From contig CAKTOF010000012.1 in NCBI GenBank assembly GCA_934589675.1, positions 7,411-71,410 of the forward strand: a stretch of 64,000 nt of DNA. The letters are read 5' to 3'. The notes under the pieces were generated by a model. It ran no database searches and had not been told where the DNA came from. It was given only the letters and a program-made list of their open reading frames with translations. Positions 63,419 to 64,000 of the stretch are shown piece by piece. Position numbers and translations under genes: made by a program. Position 1 is the first letter of the stretch. Every line of letters begins with the position of its first letter. Source of the stretch: an uncultured Oscillospiraceae bacterium. GTDB taxonomy: Bacteria > Bacillota > Clostridia > Oscillospirales > Oscillospiraceae.

Positions 63419-64000
63419 GTGGCAGACGATAAAAAGACCATCGGCCCCGATGTGGGTACTCCCACCGAGGCCCCGGAGCAGCCCAGCCCTGCTCCCAATC
63501 TGTCCGACACCACCTCTCCCGCCCCGCTGGGGCCGGAGGAGCTGACCGTAGAGGAACAACTCATTTTGGAGCATGAGGGACAGGCCGCACTCTTTGAAAT
63601 GGGCAAGGCTATCCCGGATGCACTTGAGTCTCCCAGCGTGACCATCCCGGAACAGCCCGTGCCGGACAAGGACGATAAGCAGACCGCCAGCCCCGGCAAG
63701 GACGATCCCGACCCCGCCCCTACTGGTAAGGTGGTGGATTTCGCCGCCGTTCGTGAGGAGGCGGGTAAGACAAAGCTCCCGGTAAAGGAGGCTGCCCCGC
63801 CCAACAAGGAGGGCAAAAAGCCGGAGCAGCACCGCCGTGGCCGCCCGTCCAAGGGTGACAAGGCGGCCCCCAGCAAGACTGACCCGGCCAAGAAAGACAA
63901 GACCGCTCCCGATAAGGCCAAGTCGCCCAAACCTCGGGACAAAAAGTCCCAAAGCAAGCCCGCCCCGGAGAAGCCTGCCGTGGATAAGGGCGGCGCTCCC
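63419..64000 (+). CDS. ParB-like element protein, disordered N-terminus (3' truncated by window)
   Basis: A GTG at 63419 after an AAAGGAGG SD opens a frame that runs out of the window (194 codons visible). The visible part is Pro/Lys/Asp/Ala-rich and likely disordered, with repeated KDKT/APDK/KPEQ-type stretches and an RRGRPSKGDKAA basic motif. Similar N-terminal tails occur on ParB/Spo0J-family partition proteins of Tn1549-like Clostridial conjugative elements, from memory. The ParB core itself would lie beyond base 64000, so this is unproved. Confidence 0.55.
   Translation, partial: MADDKKTIGPDVGTPTEAPEQPSPAPNLSDTTSPAPLGPEELTVEEQLILEHEGQAALFEMGKAIPDALESPSVTIPEQPVPDKDDKQTASPGKDDPDPAPTGKVVDFAAVREEAGKTKLPVKEAAPPNKEGKKPEQHRRGRPSKGDKAAPSKTDPAKKDKTAPDKAKSPKPRDKKSQSKPAPEKPAVDKGGAP

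Larger units (their letters stand above)
61323..64000. mobile_element. Left end of an integrated (conjugative-type) element, truncated by window
   Basis: From 61323 GC content falls sharply relative to the host, and two AT-rich minus-strand genes of unknown function follow. Then comes a GC-richer plus-strand gene resembling ParB-like proteins of Tn1549-type Clostridial elements. No integrase, relaxase or second attachment site is inside the window. Boundaries and class are inferred. Confidence 0.6.

Overview
The window looks like a GC-rich, anaerobic, endospore-forming Clostridia, most like the gut Oscillospiraceae. Sporulation genes (spoIVA, a SPOCS-LysM protein), rubrerythrin, a bifurcating Nfn-type transhydrogenase, FMN/PyrK-type dihydroorotate dehydrogenase, c-di-AMP synthase CdaA and a glycyl-radical-enzyme locus all fit this. 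The taxonomic statement is inference from gene content and base composition; no database was searched.

Layout. 1-3460: PLP lyase-like protein, ispDF, and a DUF3343-cysteine desulfurase pair. 3483-8132: cdaA-cdaR followed by an RseC-like protein, DUF5685, a Cys-tailed J-protein and a membrane protein. 8191-21797: the classical Firmicutes housekeeping run yicC-remA-gmk-rpoZ-priA-def-fmt-rsmB-rlmN-PP2C-PASTA kinase-rsgA, ending in a small membrane ORF and the SPOCS protein. 21844-25850 (minus): a heterodimeric ABC exporter behind a MarR regulator. 26020-29251: spoIVA with a sigma-E-like promoter, gdhA, and tRNA-Arg. 29379-33479: a small membrane protein and pyrC-pyrF-pyrK-pyrD. 33501-42727: a phosphatase-acetyltransferase fusion, an S15/CocE hydrolase, a lipoprotein, rubrerythrin, a DMT transporter, xpt, a Cys-rich pentapeptide protein and an 880-residue zinc-ribbon membrane protein. 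42776-47054: a glycyl-radical-enzyme-like protein, its activase and a divergent LysR regulator. 47089-51062 (minus): potABCD. 51194-61216: RluD-like synthase, two G3E GTPases (one His-rich), two flavoproteins, nfnAB and brnQ.

At 61312 the host sequence ends in what looks like the last 11 nt of a tRNA-Pro gene, followed on the minus strand by that gene's terminator. From there on the DNA is AT-rich, carrying two unrecognised minus-strand genes. It then becomes a GC-richer plus-strand gene, cut by the window end, whose start resembles the disordered N-terminus of ParB-like proteins of Clostridial conjugative elements. I read 61312-64000 as the left end of an integrated element.

The strongest candidates for something new are two. 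The first is the glycyl-radical-enzyme-like protein, which has Thr at the glycyl-radical position and no Glu two residues after the active-site Cys, although its activase appears intact. The second is the two-gene AT-rich cargo module at the element's edge. Secondary candidates are the G3E GTPase pair with a fused DUF1980/TIGR03943-like domain, the RseC/DUF5685/J-protein operon, and the 880-residue zinc-ribbon protein. Most of the rest is ordinary chromosome. Start codons were moved from the longest open frame wherever a Shine-Dalgarno (SD) sequence or gene overlap indicated a better start.
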